A stretch of DNA of 25,249 nt from Thiobacillus sp. (GTDB lineage: Bacteria; Pseudomonadota; Gammaproteobacteria; Burkholderiales; Thiobacillaceae): assembly GCF_024708915.1 (NCBI RefSeq), contig NZ_JANJXQ010000138.1:1-25249 (forward strand), given 5' to 3'. The notes beneath the pieces are model-generated. The model was not told the origin of the DNA and ran no database searches. It saw only the letters and a program-made list of their open reading frames with translations. The position numbers and the translations under genes were made by a program. Below are positions 7,585-15,166 of this stretch, piece after piece. Positions within the stretch are counted from its first letter, which is position 1; each line of letters starts with the position of its first letter.

Positions 7585-9312
7585 ATGGATTTGCATCCCA
7601 ACCCTGCGCGCGATAACGCGCAATTGTCGCTTGGGCGGACGAAGGCGCGCAAGACCACGGTCATCGTCGGCGGCGTCGCCGGCGGCGCATCGTGCGCCGC
7701 GCGACTGCGCCGCAACGACGAACACGCCGACATCATCGTTCTGGAACGCGGCCCCTACGTTTCGTTCGCCAACTGCGGCCTGCCCTACTACCTGAGCGGC
7801 GTCATCGAAAAGGAAGAGGATTTGCTGCTCTCCAGCCCGGCGTTCTTCAGGCGCCGCTTCGATATCGATGTGCGCACTGGCCACGATGCCGTTGCCATCG
7901 ACCGCGCCGCGCGCACGATACGCGTTCAGCCGGGCGACGGCCCCGGCTACGAACTGGCCTACGACGCCCTGGTCTTGTCGCCCGGTGCGCAACCCATCCG
8001 CCCGCCTCTGCCCGGAATCGACCTGCCCGGCATCTTCTCGTTGCGCACCGTGCCGGACGGCAACCGCATCAAGCAATGGATCGCCCGCCACAAGGCCCGG
8101 CGCGCCGTGGTGGTCGGGGGCGGCTTCATCGGCCTGGAGGTCGCCGAGAACCTGCACCATCTGGGCATCCAGGTCGTCCTGGTCGAACTGGGCGACCAGG
8201 TCATGTCCACGATCGACCGGGAGATGGCCCAGCCCATGAGCGACGCCATCCGCGCTGCCGGCGTCGACCTCCGTCTGGGCACCCGGGTGAGCAGCTTCGA
8301 GCCGGGCGCCCGGGGCCGGGGTCTCAAGGTCGGTTTTGCGGATGGCAGCCGGATCGACACCGACCTGGTCGTCATGGCGGTCGGCGTGCGCCCCGAAAAC
8401 AGCCTGGCCCAGGCGGCCGGGCTTGCCCTGGGGCCGCTCGGCCATATCTCGGTGGATGCCCGCATGCAGACTTCGGATCCGTATATCTACGCCGTCGGCG
8501 ATGCGGTCGAGGTGCTGTGCGCCATCACCGGCCAGCGTACCGCCGTGCCGCTTGCCGGCCCCGCCAACCGCCAGGGCCGCCTGGTCGCCGACGTCATCGC
8601 GGGCAAGCGGCGCGGCTTCCGCGGCGTGCAGGGCACCGCCGTATGCGGCGCCTTCGGCCTGACCCTGGCCAGCACCGGTTTGAACGAGCGCAGCCTGCGC
8701 GAACTGCGCATCCCGCATGAAGTTGTCTATGCTCACCCGCGCAACCATGTCGGCTACTACCCAGGCGCCAGGACCATCAGCATGAAACTGCTCTACGACG
8801 CGACCGACGGACGCGTCCTGGGGGCTCAGGCCGTCGGCCAGGACGGTGTCGAGCGGCGCATCGACGTCATCGCCATGGCCATCCAGATGGGGGCCAGCGT
8901 CTTCGATCTGGAAGAGGCCGAACTCTGTTACGCGCCCCAGTACGGCGCCGCCAAGGATCCCGTGAACATGGTCGGCATGATCGCCGCCAACGCCATGCGC
9001 GGCGACCTGCCCATCGCGCACTGGAGCGACGTTGGCCACGACGCCGCCTCCATCCTGGACGTGCGTACCAGGGAAGAAGTGGAAAAGGATCGCCTGCCGT
9101 ACGGAATGCATATCCCCATCGACGAATTGCGCGCGCGCCTGCACGAGCTTCCCGTCGACAGGCCCATCCACGTGGTTTGCGGCGTCGGCATGCGCGCTTA
9201 CAACGCCATTTGCCTGTTGCGCCAACGCGGCTACCGGGCCAGTTTGCTCCCCGGCGGTTTTTCGACCTGGTCGCATCTCAATCCCCCGGAACAGAGGCCT
9301 GCGCAAGGCTGA
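7585..9312 (+). CDS. CoA-disulfide reductase fused to rhodanese (CoADR-Rhd / NADH persulfide reductase type)
   Basis: 575 residues. The FAD Rossmann motif VGGVAGGASCAARLRR is at about 28-43, the CoADR signature SFANCGLPYY places the redox Cys at 64, and the NAD(P) motif VVGGGFIGLEVAENL is at 177-190. YAVGDAVEV at 302-310 is the second FAD contact. A dimerisation domain (to about 470) is followed by a rhodanese domain (about 480-570) with loop CGVGMRA and Cys532. Family members reduce CoA disulfide, CoA-persulfide or polysulfide with NAD(P)H. The start at 7585 was preferred to 7558 because AGGAGG precedes it. It is monocistronic between two copies of the locus motif. A role in sulfur or CoA redox for the lar/GST system is inferred. 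Confidence 0.92.
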   Translation: MDLHPNPARDNAQLSLGRTKARKTTVIVGGVAGGASCAARLRRNDEHADIIVLERGPYVSFANCGLPYYLSGVIEKEEDLLLSSPAFFRRRFDIDVRTGHDAVAIDRAARTIRVQPGDGPGYELAYDALVLSPGAQPIRPPLPGIDLPGIFSLRTVPDGNRIKQWIARHKARRAVVVGGGFIGLEVAENLHHLGIQVVLVELGDQVMSTIDREMAQPMSDAIRAAGVDLRLGTRVSSFEPGARGRGLKVGFADGSRIDTDLVVMAVGVRPENSLAQAAGLALGPLGHISVDARMQTSDPYIYAVGDAVEVLCAITGQRTAVPLAGPANRQGRLVADVIAGKRRGFRGVQGTAVCGAFGLTLASTGLNERSLRELRIPHEVVYAHPRNHVGYYPGARTISMKLLYDATDGRVLGAQAVGQDGVERRIDVIAMAIQMGASVFDLEEAELCYAPQYGAAKDPVNMVGMIAANAMRGDLPIAHWSDVGHDAASILDVRTREEVEKDRLPYGMHIPIDELRARLHELPVDRPIHVVCGVGMRAYNAICLLRQRGYRASLLPGGFSTWSHLNPPEQRPAQG

Positions 9313-9360
9313 CGCCGCAGGCTTGCAAGCCGGCATGAGCCGCAAGGACAAGCCGCGACA

Positions 9361-9409
9361 ACTCATAGCAAGCGGGAATGGATGGCATGTACTTAAACAA
9401 TTCGTCACG
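9361..9409 (+). promoter_or_regulatory. Shared locus motif, copy 3 (GST-lar operon promoter region)
   Basis: It reads GGGAATGGATGGCATGTACT, then TAAACAATTCGTCACG, containing CATG-N6-AACAATT. This copy diverges at the last two motif bases. From 9361 to 9402 it aligns with 17332-17373, upstream of the unknown 595-residue gene (ACTCATAGCA-AGCGG versus ACTTATAGCAGCGG), so these two promoters are close copies. It lies about 110 nt before the GST start. Confidence 0.6.
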
Positions 9410-9430
9410 AAAAAAACGCGCGGGTATCGT

Positions 9431-9465
9431 TTGTTGCAACTCGATGTTGCATCGAGTTGCAACAA
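9431..9465. promoter_or_regulatory. Perfect 16-bp inverted repeat in the GST-lar leader
   Basis: The arms TTGTTGCAACTCGATG (9431-9446) and CATCGAGTTGCAACAA (9450-9465) are perfect complements around TTG. There is no T-run after it, so it is not a canonical terminator. It may be an operator, or a hairpin in the 5' leader of the GST-lar transcript. The inner TTGCAAC/GTTGCAA is the kind of dyad used by dimeric or Fis-HTH activators. Confidence 0.7.
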
Positions 9466-9517
9466 GAAAACAGAAGGAGCGACTTCAGTTGACCCACCAT
9501 CTACAAGGAGAGAAGAC

Positions 9518-10222
9518 ATGGCAATAAAACTCTACGATCTGGCCGCTGCGAATCCCAAAATCATGTTTGGTCCGTTCTCGTGGCGCAGCCGTATGGCGCT
9601 GCTGCACAAGGGATTGGACTTCGAAGTCGTGCCGTGGCATTGGAATGAACCGAATATCGGGCCTAAGAATCTTGCAAGCGTGCCCGTGCTTCATGATGGC
9701 GACAACTGGATCGGAGACAGCTGGGACATCGCGCTCTACCTGGACAAGCAGTATCCCGACAAACCGACTTTGATGGCTGGCGCGGAAAGCCAGGCGGCAG
9801 CGCAGTTCGTCATGGGCGTTTGCGGCGCCATGGTGTTTCCGGGGGCAATCCCTGTTGCCGTCTATCAGGCATTTCAAATTCTCGACGAGGGCTCGAAACC
9901 TTTATTCCGCAAGAGCCGGGAAGAAATGTTCGGCTGCACGCTGGAAGCCATTCACGTCGGCGAGGAGAAGGGCAAGGCGGGCCTGGCCACTGCGCTCGCG
10001 CCGTTCAATGAAACCTTGGCCAGTTCTTCGTTCCTGGGCGGCGATGCGCCGACCTATGCCGACTACGTGCTTTTCGGTGTGCTCAAGTGGGTCGATATCG
10101 TGAGCAGCTATCGCGCCATCGATGAATCCAGCGCGGTAGGCAAGTGGTTCGTGCGTCTGGAGAACATGTACGACGGTTATGCCCGCGACGTGCCGACCGT
10201 TCGCAACACGCAAATAGCGTGA
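9518..10222 (+). CDS. Glutathione S-transferase family protein, LigE/beta-etherase-like
   Basis: 234 residues. The thioredoxin-like N-terminal domain (IKLYDLAAANPKIMFGPFSW, then RSRMALLHKGLDFEVVPWHW, then VPVLHDGDNWIGDSWDIALY) has the glutathione-site VPVL cis-Pro and the DSW/DS pair. The order of blocks (LYDL, F-S/W-R, KGLDFEVVP, DSWDIALYLDKQYPD, FLGGDAPTYADY) resembles LigE-type glutathione-dependent etherases more than classical GSTs. The start at 9518 follows AAGGAG with 7 nt spacing. It heads the lar operon, with larC2 41 nt downstream. Expected chemistry is glutathione attack on, or glutathione-assisted isomerisation of, a hydrophobic substrate; the actual substrate is not evident. Confidence 0.85.
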   Translation: MAIKLYDLAAANPKIMFGPFSWRSRMALLHKGLDFEVVPWHWNEPNIGPKNLASVPVLHDGDNWIGDSWDIALYLDKQYPDKPTLMAGAESQAAAQFVMGVCGAMVFPGAIPVAVYQAFQILDEGSKPLFRKSREEMFGCTLEAIHVGEEKGKAGLATALAPFNETLASSSFLGGDAPTYADYVLFGVLKWVDIVSSYRAIDESSAVGKWFVRLENMYDGYARDVPTVRNTQIA

Positions 10223-10262
10223 AGCAAAAGGCAGCGGCCCGGATCGGGGTGTAAGCAGGCAT

Positions 10263-10775
10263 ATGGCAGAGCCGATACGTCTCATGATGGCGCAGGTGGA
10301 CGATGTCCCGGGCGAGTTGCTGGGCGAGTTCATCCGGCGTGCGGAGTCGCTGGGGGCCCGCAACGTGCAGGTCGTGGCAAGCGTCACCAAGAAAGGCCGC
10401 CCCGGGTACATCGTCTATGTCGACGTACCCGGCGAGATCGAATCGGAAGTGGCTTTCCTGCTCGGCTCCGAATTGGGCGCATGGGGCTATCGCGTCCTCA
10501 ACGCCGAGCATCATCATTTCGAGATCGAGCGTTTCAGCGTCCCGTTGGAGGTCGATGCGGACGATGCGACCTACAGCTTCACGATCCGGATGAAGACGGT
10601 ATCCCGCTCGGGCACGCTGCTGCGCGTCAAGGCGGAACACGATGACCTGGCGTCGATCTGCCGAACCCTGAGGGAGGCCCAGCACCAGGTTCCGGTCATG
10701 GTCCTGAAGGCTTCGGTGGAAAGCCAGTTTTCCAACCAGCACCTTACCGGCGCGCCCTTGCGCGTGAAGATCTGA
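10263..10775 (+). CDS. Free-standing LarC2 domain (nickel-pincer cofactor nickel insertion)
   Basis: 170 residues that match the C-terminal (LarC2) half of LarC: QVDDVPGELLGEFIRRAESL, then GARNVQVVASVTKKGRPGYI, and RVKAEHDDLASICR corresponding to the conserved K-x-E-Y-x-D segment. LarC2 is the CTP-binding, nickel-loading part of the LarC cyclometallase. The usual ETTTIGVR block is replaced by GSELGAWGYR. A full-length LarC with its own LarC2 region follows 100 nt downstream, so this is a second, separate copy and not simply a split gene. ATG 10263 has only a weak ribosome binding site; initiation may be coupled to the GST. Confidence 0.82.
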   Translation: MAEPIRLMMAQVDDVPGELLGEFIRRAESLGARNVQVVASVTKKGRPGYIVYVDVPGEIESEVAFLLGSELGAWGYRVLNAEHHHFEIERFSVPLEVDADDATYSFTIRMKTVSRSGTLLRVKAEHDDLASICRTLREAQHQVPVMVLKASVESQFSNQHLTGAPLRVKI

Positions 10776-10875
10776 TGCCGGATCGACAATCCGCATGCCC
10801 GCGACTGCCGGGCGGCATCGCCGGGATGCGTGCCGGCGAGCGATCGCGTTTGAAAAGAGACAAGGAACAGGAGTA

Positions 10876-12189
10876 ATGCACATACATCTGGATCCGCTGG
10901 GCGGCGTTGCCGGAGACATGTTCGTGGCGGCCCTGCTCGACCTGCGTCCTGAACTGGCGTTGCCTGCCATTGCGGCAGTGCGTGCCGCGGGCCTGGGCGA
11001 CGACATCGAACTGGCGTTCGTGCCGTTCTCGGATGGCATCCTCGCCGGCGGCCGTTTCGACGTGGCCGAATCGCCGCAACGCGGTCTGCTCAAGCATGGC
11101 GCCCGCCAGGCGCAGGCGGTCGGGCACCAGCACACGCACGAACACCAGCATGCGCACGAACACCAGCATGCGCATCACGAAGACGACGCGGCCGGCCACG
11201 GCGACGCATACGTTTATCAGCGGGCGAAACAGCACAGCCATACGCGGTGGTTCGACATTCGCGCGCGCCTGGAGGCATCCGCGCTTGAGCCCGCCGTGCG
11301 CCGGCGTGCAATAGAAATCTTTACCCTGCTCGCCGAAGCCGAAGCGCGCGTTCACGACAGGTCCGTGGAAGACGTCTCGTTTCACGAGGTCGGCGCATGG
11401 GATTCGATTGCCGATATCGTCGCCGCGGCATTCCTGATCGAATCGCTGATGCCATGCGAATGGTCCATCGGGCCTATTCCGATCGGATCGGGTCTGGTTT
11501 CGACGGCGCACGGCATGTTGCCCGTTCCCGCGCCGGCAACGGCATTGCTGCTCGACGGCTTCCTCTGCTTCGACGACGGCCTGCAAGGCGAACGCGTCAC
11601 CCCGACCGGAGCCGCCATCATCCGGCACCTGCGGCCCGCCAGCGGCATCGGTCAGGCGCCGCGGCGGCTGAAAAAATCGGCGCACGGCTTCGGAACCCGG
11701 CGGCTGCCCGGCAGAAGCAACGTGTTGCGGGCGCTCGAATTCGAGACGGCGGCATCGGGCGTTGGCGCGGACCGGGTCGCAGTCATCAATTTTGAAATCG
11801 ACGATCAAACGCCCGAAGACCTTGCGGAAGGCCTCGACAGGCTGCGCGCTGTGGAAGGGGTGATCGACGTGACCCAGCATCCGGCGACGGGCAAGCGCGG
11901 CCGGACGATGGCCGCGATTCAGCTCCTGGCGAAACCCGAATCGACGGCAACGGTTTCCGCCGCGTGTTTCGCCGAGACGACCACGCTGGGCCTGCGCGTG
12001 CAAGTGACCGACCGGCTGATCCTGTCGCGGCACGAGGCACTGGCAAGCGATGGGGTTCGAGTGAAATTCGCGCAACGCCCCGCCGGCCTGACGGCGAAGG
12101 CGGATATCAAGGATGTAGCGGACGCCGACGGCCATTCCGGACGGCAGCGGCTACGGGAACGTGCAGTATCCGAGGTGGAATCGAAATGA
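10876..12189 (+). CDS. larC: LarC, nickel insertion (cyclometallase) for the nickel-pincer nucleotide
   Basis: 437 residues. The LarC1 region starts MHIHLDPLGGVAGDMFVAAL and contains FHEVGAWDSIADIV at 169-182 and the VTPTGAAIIRHL block at 241-252. Residues about 300-415 are a LarC2 region (INFEIDDQTPEDL; FAETTTLGLRVQV). The protein loads Ni onto the dithiolated pyridinium nucleotide in a CTP-dependent reaction in the cytoplasm. A His-rich insert at 84-122 (HQHTHEHQHAHEHQHAHHED) is a likely nickel store and is encoded partly by a tandem 18-bp repeat. Unlike the Lactobacillus case, LarC1 and LarC2 are in one frame. ATG 10876 was chosen for the conserved N-terminus and AAGGAACAGGAG upstream. It overlaps larE by ATGA. 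Confidence 0.93.
   Translation: MHIHLDPLGGVAGDMFVAALLDLRPELALPAIAAVRAAGLGDDIELAFVPFSDGILAGGRFDVAESPQRGLLKHGARQAQAVGHQHTHEHQHAHEHQHAHHEDDAAGHGDAYVYQRAKQHSHTRWFDIRARLEASALEPAVRRRAIEIFTLLAEAEARVHDRSVEDVSFHEVGAWDSIADIVAAAFLIESLMPCEWSIGPIPIGSGLVSTAHGMLPVPAPATALLLDGFLCFDDGLQGERVTPTGAAIIRHLRPASGIGQAPRRLKKSAHGFGTRRLPGRSNVLRALEFETAASGVGADRVAVINFEIDDQTPEDLAEGLDRLRAVEGVIDVTQHPATGKRGRTMAAIQLLAKPESTATVSAACFAETTTLGLRVQVTDRLILSRHEALASDGVRVKFAQRPAGLTAKADIKDVADADGHSGRQRLRERAVSEVESK
11135..11170 (+). repeat. Perfect tandem 18-bp repeat coding HEHQHA in larC
   Basis: CGCACGAACACCAGCATG occurs twice head to tail (11135-11152, 11153-11170), with partial copies on both sides. It encodes the His-rich insert of LarC. 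Repeat-number change would lengthen or shorten the insert by six residues without breaking the frame. Confidence 0.9.
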
Positions 12190-13010
12190 CGAATGATTCG
12201 GTATTGGCGGACATGGGCCGTCTCACGGCCGTGCTCGAGGATTGCGGGCCCGCGGCGATCGCCGTCTCCGGCGGGGTGGACAGCCTGACGCTGGCTTTCG
12301 TGGCGCACCGCGAACTCGGCGGCAAGGCGATGATGTTCCATGCCGTGTCGCCCGCGGTTCCGCAGAGCGGAACCGAGCGGGTCAAGCGCTATGCGGCAAG
12401 CGAAGGGTGGGACTTGAGCATCATCGACGCCGGCGAATTCGACGACGAACGCTACCGGGCGAACCCCGCCAACCGGTGCTTCTACTGCAAGAGCAATCTT
12501 TATGACGCTCTGGCGCAGGCGACCCGGCGACAGTTGCTGTCGGGCACCAATCTCGACGATCTCGGCGACTGGCGGCCCGGCCTGCAGGCCGCGGCGGAGC
12601 ACGCCGTCCGGCACCCCTTTGTCGAAGCCCGCATCGCCAAGACCGCGGTGCGCGCCATCGCCAGCCGCTACGGGCTGGACGAGATCGCGGAGCTGCCGGC
12701 GTCTCCTTGCCTGTCGAGTCGCGTGGAAACCGGGATCCGGATCATGCCCGAGGCGCTCAGATCGATCGACGAGATCGAGAGACTGGTTCAACGCGTGCTG
12801 AATCCGGAGACGGTGCGGTGCCGAATCAGGCGTCAAGGGCTGGTGGTGGAGCTGGACGAAGCGTGCTACGCCCGCCTCGACGGCGAGCAGCGCGCCAGGG
12901 TGCTGGCGGAACTCGATCGCCTGAGCGGCCTGCAAAAGAACCCGTCCACGGATGCGATCGAATTTGTCCCGTATGTTCGGGGCAGTGCCTTTCTGAGGAA
13001 CGAAACATGA
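12186..13010 (+). CDS. larE: LarE, ATP-dependent sulfur insertase of NPN cofactor synthesis
   Basis: 274 residues of the PP-loop ATPase type. SGGVDS at 28-33 binds ATP, NRCFYCKSNLYD places a CxxC at 98/101, and SPCLSSR places the conserved sulfur-donor Cys at 175, aligned with Cys176 of Lactobacillus LarE. LarE adenylates the LarB product and adds sulfur to both carboxyl groups. In the single-Cys type the enzyme's own Cys is sacrificed unless re-sulfurated; I do not see the three-Cys cluster form, though this is not certain by eye. It is joined to larC and larB by ATGA overlaps. The CoA-persulfide-handling enzyme at 7585 could supply sulfur. Confidence 0.94.
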   Translation: MTNDSVLADMGRLTAVLEDCGPAAIAVSGGVDSLTLAFVAHRELGGKAMMFHAVSPAVPQSGTERVKRYAASEGWDLSIIDAGEFDDERYRANPANRCFYCKSNLYDALAQATRRQLLSGTNLDDLGDWRPGLQAAAEHAVRHPFVEARIAKTAVRAIASRYGLDEIAELPASPCLSSRVETGIRIMPEALRSIDEIERLVQRVLNPETVRCRIRRQGLVVELDEACYARLDGEQRARVLAELDRLSGLQKNPSTDAIEFVPYVRGSAFLRNET

Positions 13011-13771
13011 GCAAATCAGAGGTCAAGCTGGATCACCACCGGGCAAACCGTATCGGTATCGAGGAAGCGATCTATTGCGCAGGCAAGTCCGATGCGCAGA
13101 TCGAAACCATCCTGAGTGAATTGCGTGCGGTGCGCAAGAGCTGCCTGTTGACGCGGCTCAGCGCGGAAAGCTACGCCAGGATCAGCACCGGGTTTCGGGG
13201 GATGCTGGATTACGAGCCTGCTTCCCGAACGGCTTTCTTCAACTGGCGTGCGAAGCAGCCAGGCCCGGCACAAGTAGCCGTCTTGACGGCAGGCAGTTCG
13301 GACGTGCCCGTGGCCCGGGAAGCGATCCGTACGCTCACCTACGCGCACGTCGATTCGCTCGCCGTATTCGACGTCGGGGTTGCAGGTCTGTGGCGGCTTA
13401 CGGAACGCATGGAGGAGATCAGGGCGTATCCGGTAGCCATCGTGGCGGCCGGCATGGATGCCGCCCTGCCCAGTGTCGTCGGCGGGCTTTTCCCGGGGCT
13501 GATCATCGCCATACCGACATCGGTCGGGTATGGCGTGGCCGCGGGCGGAACCACGGCCCTGAACGCGATTCTGGCGTCCTGCGCCTCGGGCATCACGACG
13601 GTCAATATCGACAACGGTTATGGGGCGGCGTGCGCAGCCCTCCGTGCGCTCAACGTGCAACGGCGGATCGGCCGCACTGTAGCCGCCGATGAAGGCGACA
13701 AACCTGCGTCAGTCCAGGATCGAGCCTCGCCGTCAGGCGAAGCGAAAACCCCCGGTTTTCTGACAACCTGA
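13007..13771 (+). CDS. larB: LarB, NaAD carboxylase/hydrolase (first step of NPN cofactor)
   Basis: 254 residues. The C-terminal PurE/AIR-carboxylase-like domain has TAGSSDVPVAREA (about 94-106), AIVAAGMDAALPSVVGG and AIPTSVGYGVAAGGTTALNA. The Cys in LASCASG (Cys192) corresponds to the LarB nucleophile, and VNIDNGYGAA follows. LarB carboxylates the pyridinium ring of nicotinic acid adenine dinucleotide and splits the dinucleotide, giving the substrate of LarE. GAGGAA lies upstream of ATG 13007, which overlaps the larE stop (ATGA). It is the last gene of the lar operon. The tail after about residue 228 is low-complexity and specific to this copy. Confidence 0.94.
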   Translation: MSKSEVKLDHHRANRIGIEEAIYCAGKSDAQIETILSELRAVRKSCLLTRLSAESYARISTGFRGMLDYEPASRTAFFNWRAKQPGPAQVAVLTAGSSDVPVAREAIRTLTYAHVDSLAVFDVGVAGLWRLTERMEEIRAYPVAIVAAGMDAALPSVVGGLFPGLIIAIPTSVGYGVAAGGTTALNAILASCASGITTVNIDNGYGAACAALRALNVQRRIGRTVAADEGDKPASVQDRASPSGEAKTPGFLTT

Positions 13772-13782
13772 TTGGGCACAGT

Positions 13783-13805
13783 GCACGTCTGCCTTGCAGG
13801 CGTGC
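13783..13805 (+). terminator. Hairpin after larB
   Basis: GCACGTCTGC and GCAGGCGTGC pair over 10 bp (one G-T) around CTT, 11 nt after the larB stop. No T-run follows, so it may be a weak or Rho-assisted terminator or mRNA 3'-end hairpin. It could instead belong to the control region of fadL, whose motif begins 3 nt later. Confidence 0.45.
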
Positions 13806-13808
13806 AAA

Positions 13809-13845
13809 GGCAAATGCCATCCGCATGGCATCGAACAATTTCCAA
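13809..13845 (+). promoter_or_regulatory. Shared locus motif, copy 4 (fadL promoter region)
   Basis: It reads GGCAAATGCCATCCGCATGG, then CATCGAACAATTTCCAA, with CATG-N6-AACAATTTC. It contains an inverted repeat ATGCCAT-CCGC-ATGGCAT (13814-13831). The motif ends only 30 nt before the fadL ATG, so transcription must start very close to it or upstream of it. This favours a core-promoter or promoter-overlapping site over a distant activator site. Confidence 0.6.
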
Positions 13846-13872
13846 CACACGATAACGAATGGAAGGAGAGGT

Positions 13873-15045
13873 ATGAAGAAAACTCAATTAATGGTGGCAC
13901 TTGCAACTCTCGGCTTTGCCGGATCCGCCCTCGCAACCAACGGCTACTTCTCCCATGGCTACGGCATGAAGGCCAGCGGAATGGCCGGTGCATCCACCAC
14001 CAACACCGAAGATACCTTTTTCGGCGCCAACAACCCCGCCGCAGCGGCTTATGTTGGCAACCGCATCGATCTGGGCGCGAGCGTGTTCAGCCCGATCCGC
14101 GAGACCTCGATGACAGGCACGGGGCTTACCATCGAGAGCGACCAGAATTATTTTCCGGTTCCGGAATTCGGCTACAACAGGATGCTGAATCCCGACCTTG
14201 CGCTGGGCGTGACGGTTTACGCCAACGGAGGGATGAATACCAACTACCCATCGAATCCCGGCACCACGACCAACATGTTTGGCGGTAGCGGTCGCTTGGG
14301 GGTTGACCTCATGCAAGTGGTCATTGCGCCCACCGTGGCATACAAGCTTGCCCCCAACCATTCCGTCGGCATTTCTCCACTTGTGGCTTACCAGCGTTTC
14401 AAGGCCGATGGTCTGGATGGCATTTTTGGCCCCCAGACCTCCGAAAATGACGATTCCTTCGGCTATGGCGTGCGCGTGGGTTACCTGGGCAAGATCACTC
14501 CGACCGTCACCTTCGGTGCGGCCTATGCCACCAAGATGGAAATGGACGAGTTCGACAAGTACAACTGGCTGTTCCTGGAAAGCGGCGACTTCGACATGCC
14601 CGAGAACTACAATATCGGCGTGTCCTGGCAGGCATCCCCGGCAGTAAGGCTGGTTCTGGACTACCAGCGCATCAATTACTCCGACGTTCGATCGGTTGGT
14701 GCCCCCCAAACTGCTGGCGGCTTCGGGTGGGACGATATGGATATCTGGAAATTGGGGGTTGAATACAAGTACAACAAGCAGTTGATACTTCGTGCCGGCT
14801 ACAGCCATGCCGATAGCCCGATCAAGTCCGAGGATGTGACCTTCAACATTCTGGCGCCTGCTGTCGTCGAAGACCACGCCAGCGTGGGGTTCACCTACAC
14901 GCTGGCTTCCGGCAACGAGCTGACTGTGGCCTACACGCATGTCCTGGAGAATGAGGTGTCCGGTCCAAACCTCTTTGGCGCCGGCACGGATAGGATTCAG
15001 ATGTACGAGAACCAGGTGGGCGTTCAGTACAGCTGGAAGATGTGA
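13873..15045 (+). CDS. FadL/OmpP1/TodX-family outer-membrane transporter for hydrophobic compounds
   Basis: 390 residues. The signal peptide MKKTQLMVALATLGFAGSALA is followed by mature TNGYFSHGYGMKASGMAGAS, then GANNPAAAAYVGNR, the FadL/OmpP1 N-terminal hatch pattern. The rest alternates as a beta barrel, and the end (IQMYENQVGVQYSWKM) is a final strand. FadL proteins let long-chain fatty acids, aromatic hydrocarbons or terpenes diffuse laterally into the outer membrane. ATG 13873 follows AAGGAGAGG. It has its own motif copy upstream and a strong terminator downstream, so it is a single-gene unit. Its presence suggests that the substrate of the locus is hydrophobic. OmpP1-type members without known ligand are common, so the ligand is open. 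Confidence 0.88.
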   Translation: MKKTQLMVALATLGFAGSALATNGYFSHGYGMKASGMAGASTTNTEDTFFGANNPAAAAYVGNRIDLGASVFSPIRETSMTGTGLTIESDQNYFPVPEFGYNRMLNPDLALGVTVYANGGMNTNYPSNPGTTTNMFGGSGRLGVDLMQVVIAPTVAYKLAPNHSVGISPLVAYQRFKADGLDGIFGPQTSENDDSFGYGVRVGYLGKITPTVTFGAAYATKMEMDEFDKYNWLFLESGDFDMPENYNIGVSWQASPAVRLVLDYQRINYSDVRSVGAPQTAGGFGWDDMDIWKLGVEYKYNKQLILRAGYSHADSPIKSEDVTFNILAPAVVEDHASVGFTYTLASGNELTVAYTHVLENEVSGPNLFGAGTDRIQMYENQVGVQYSWKM

Positions 15046-15075
15046 CGCCAGAGACTGCAAGATGTTGCATGATCG

Positions 15076-15102
15076 AACCGGGCCGCAAGGCCCGGTTTTT
15101 TT
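15076..15102 (+). terminator. Rho-independent terminator after fadL
   Basis: AACCGGGCC pairs perfectly with GGCCCGGTT around the GCAA tetraloop and is followed by TTTTT. It lies 31 nt beyond the fadL stop. Confidence 0.95.
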
Positions 15103-15166
15103 GGCGCCGTAACTTCGACTTTTTTGAAGCGGAAATTTACGGCCGTGTTGTGTTTGATCCTGTCGT

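Noticed and set aside
7420..9519. Very long minus-strand open frame (699 codons) opposite the CoA-disulfide reductase
   Set aside because: High-GC shadow of a clearly real gene. The translation is Asp/Ala/Gly/Val-rich without domain motifs.
10263..12189. larC broken or frameshifted into pieces
   Set aside because: The downstream larC is full length with its own LarC2 region. The upstream gene is a separate complete domain.
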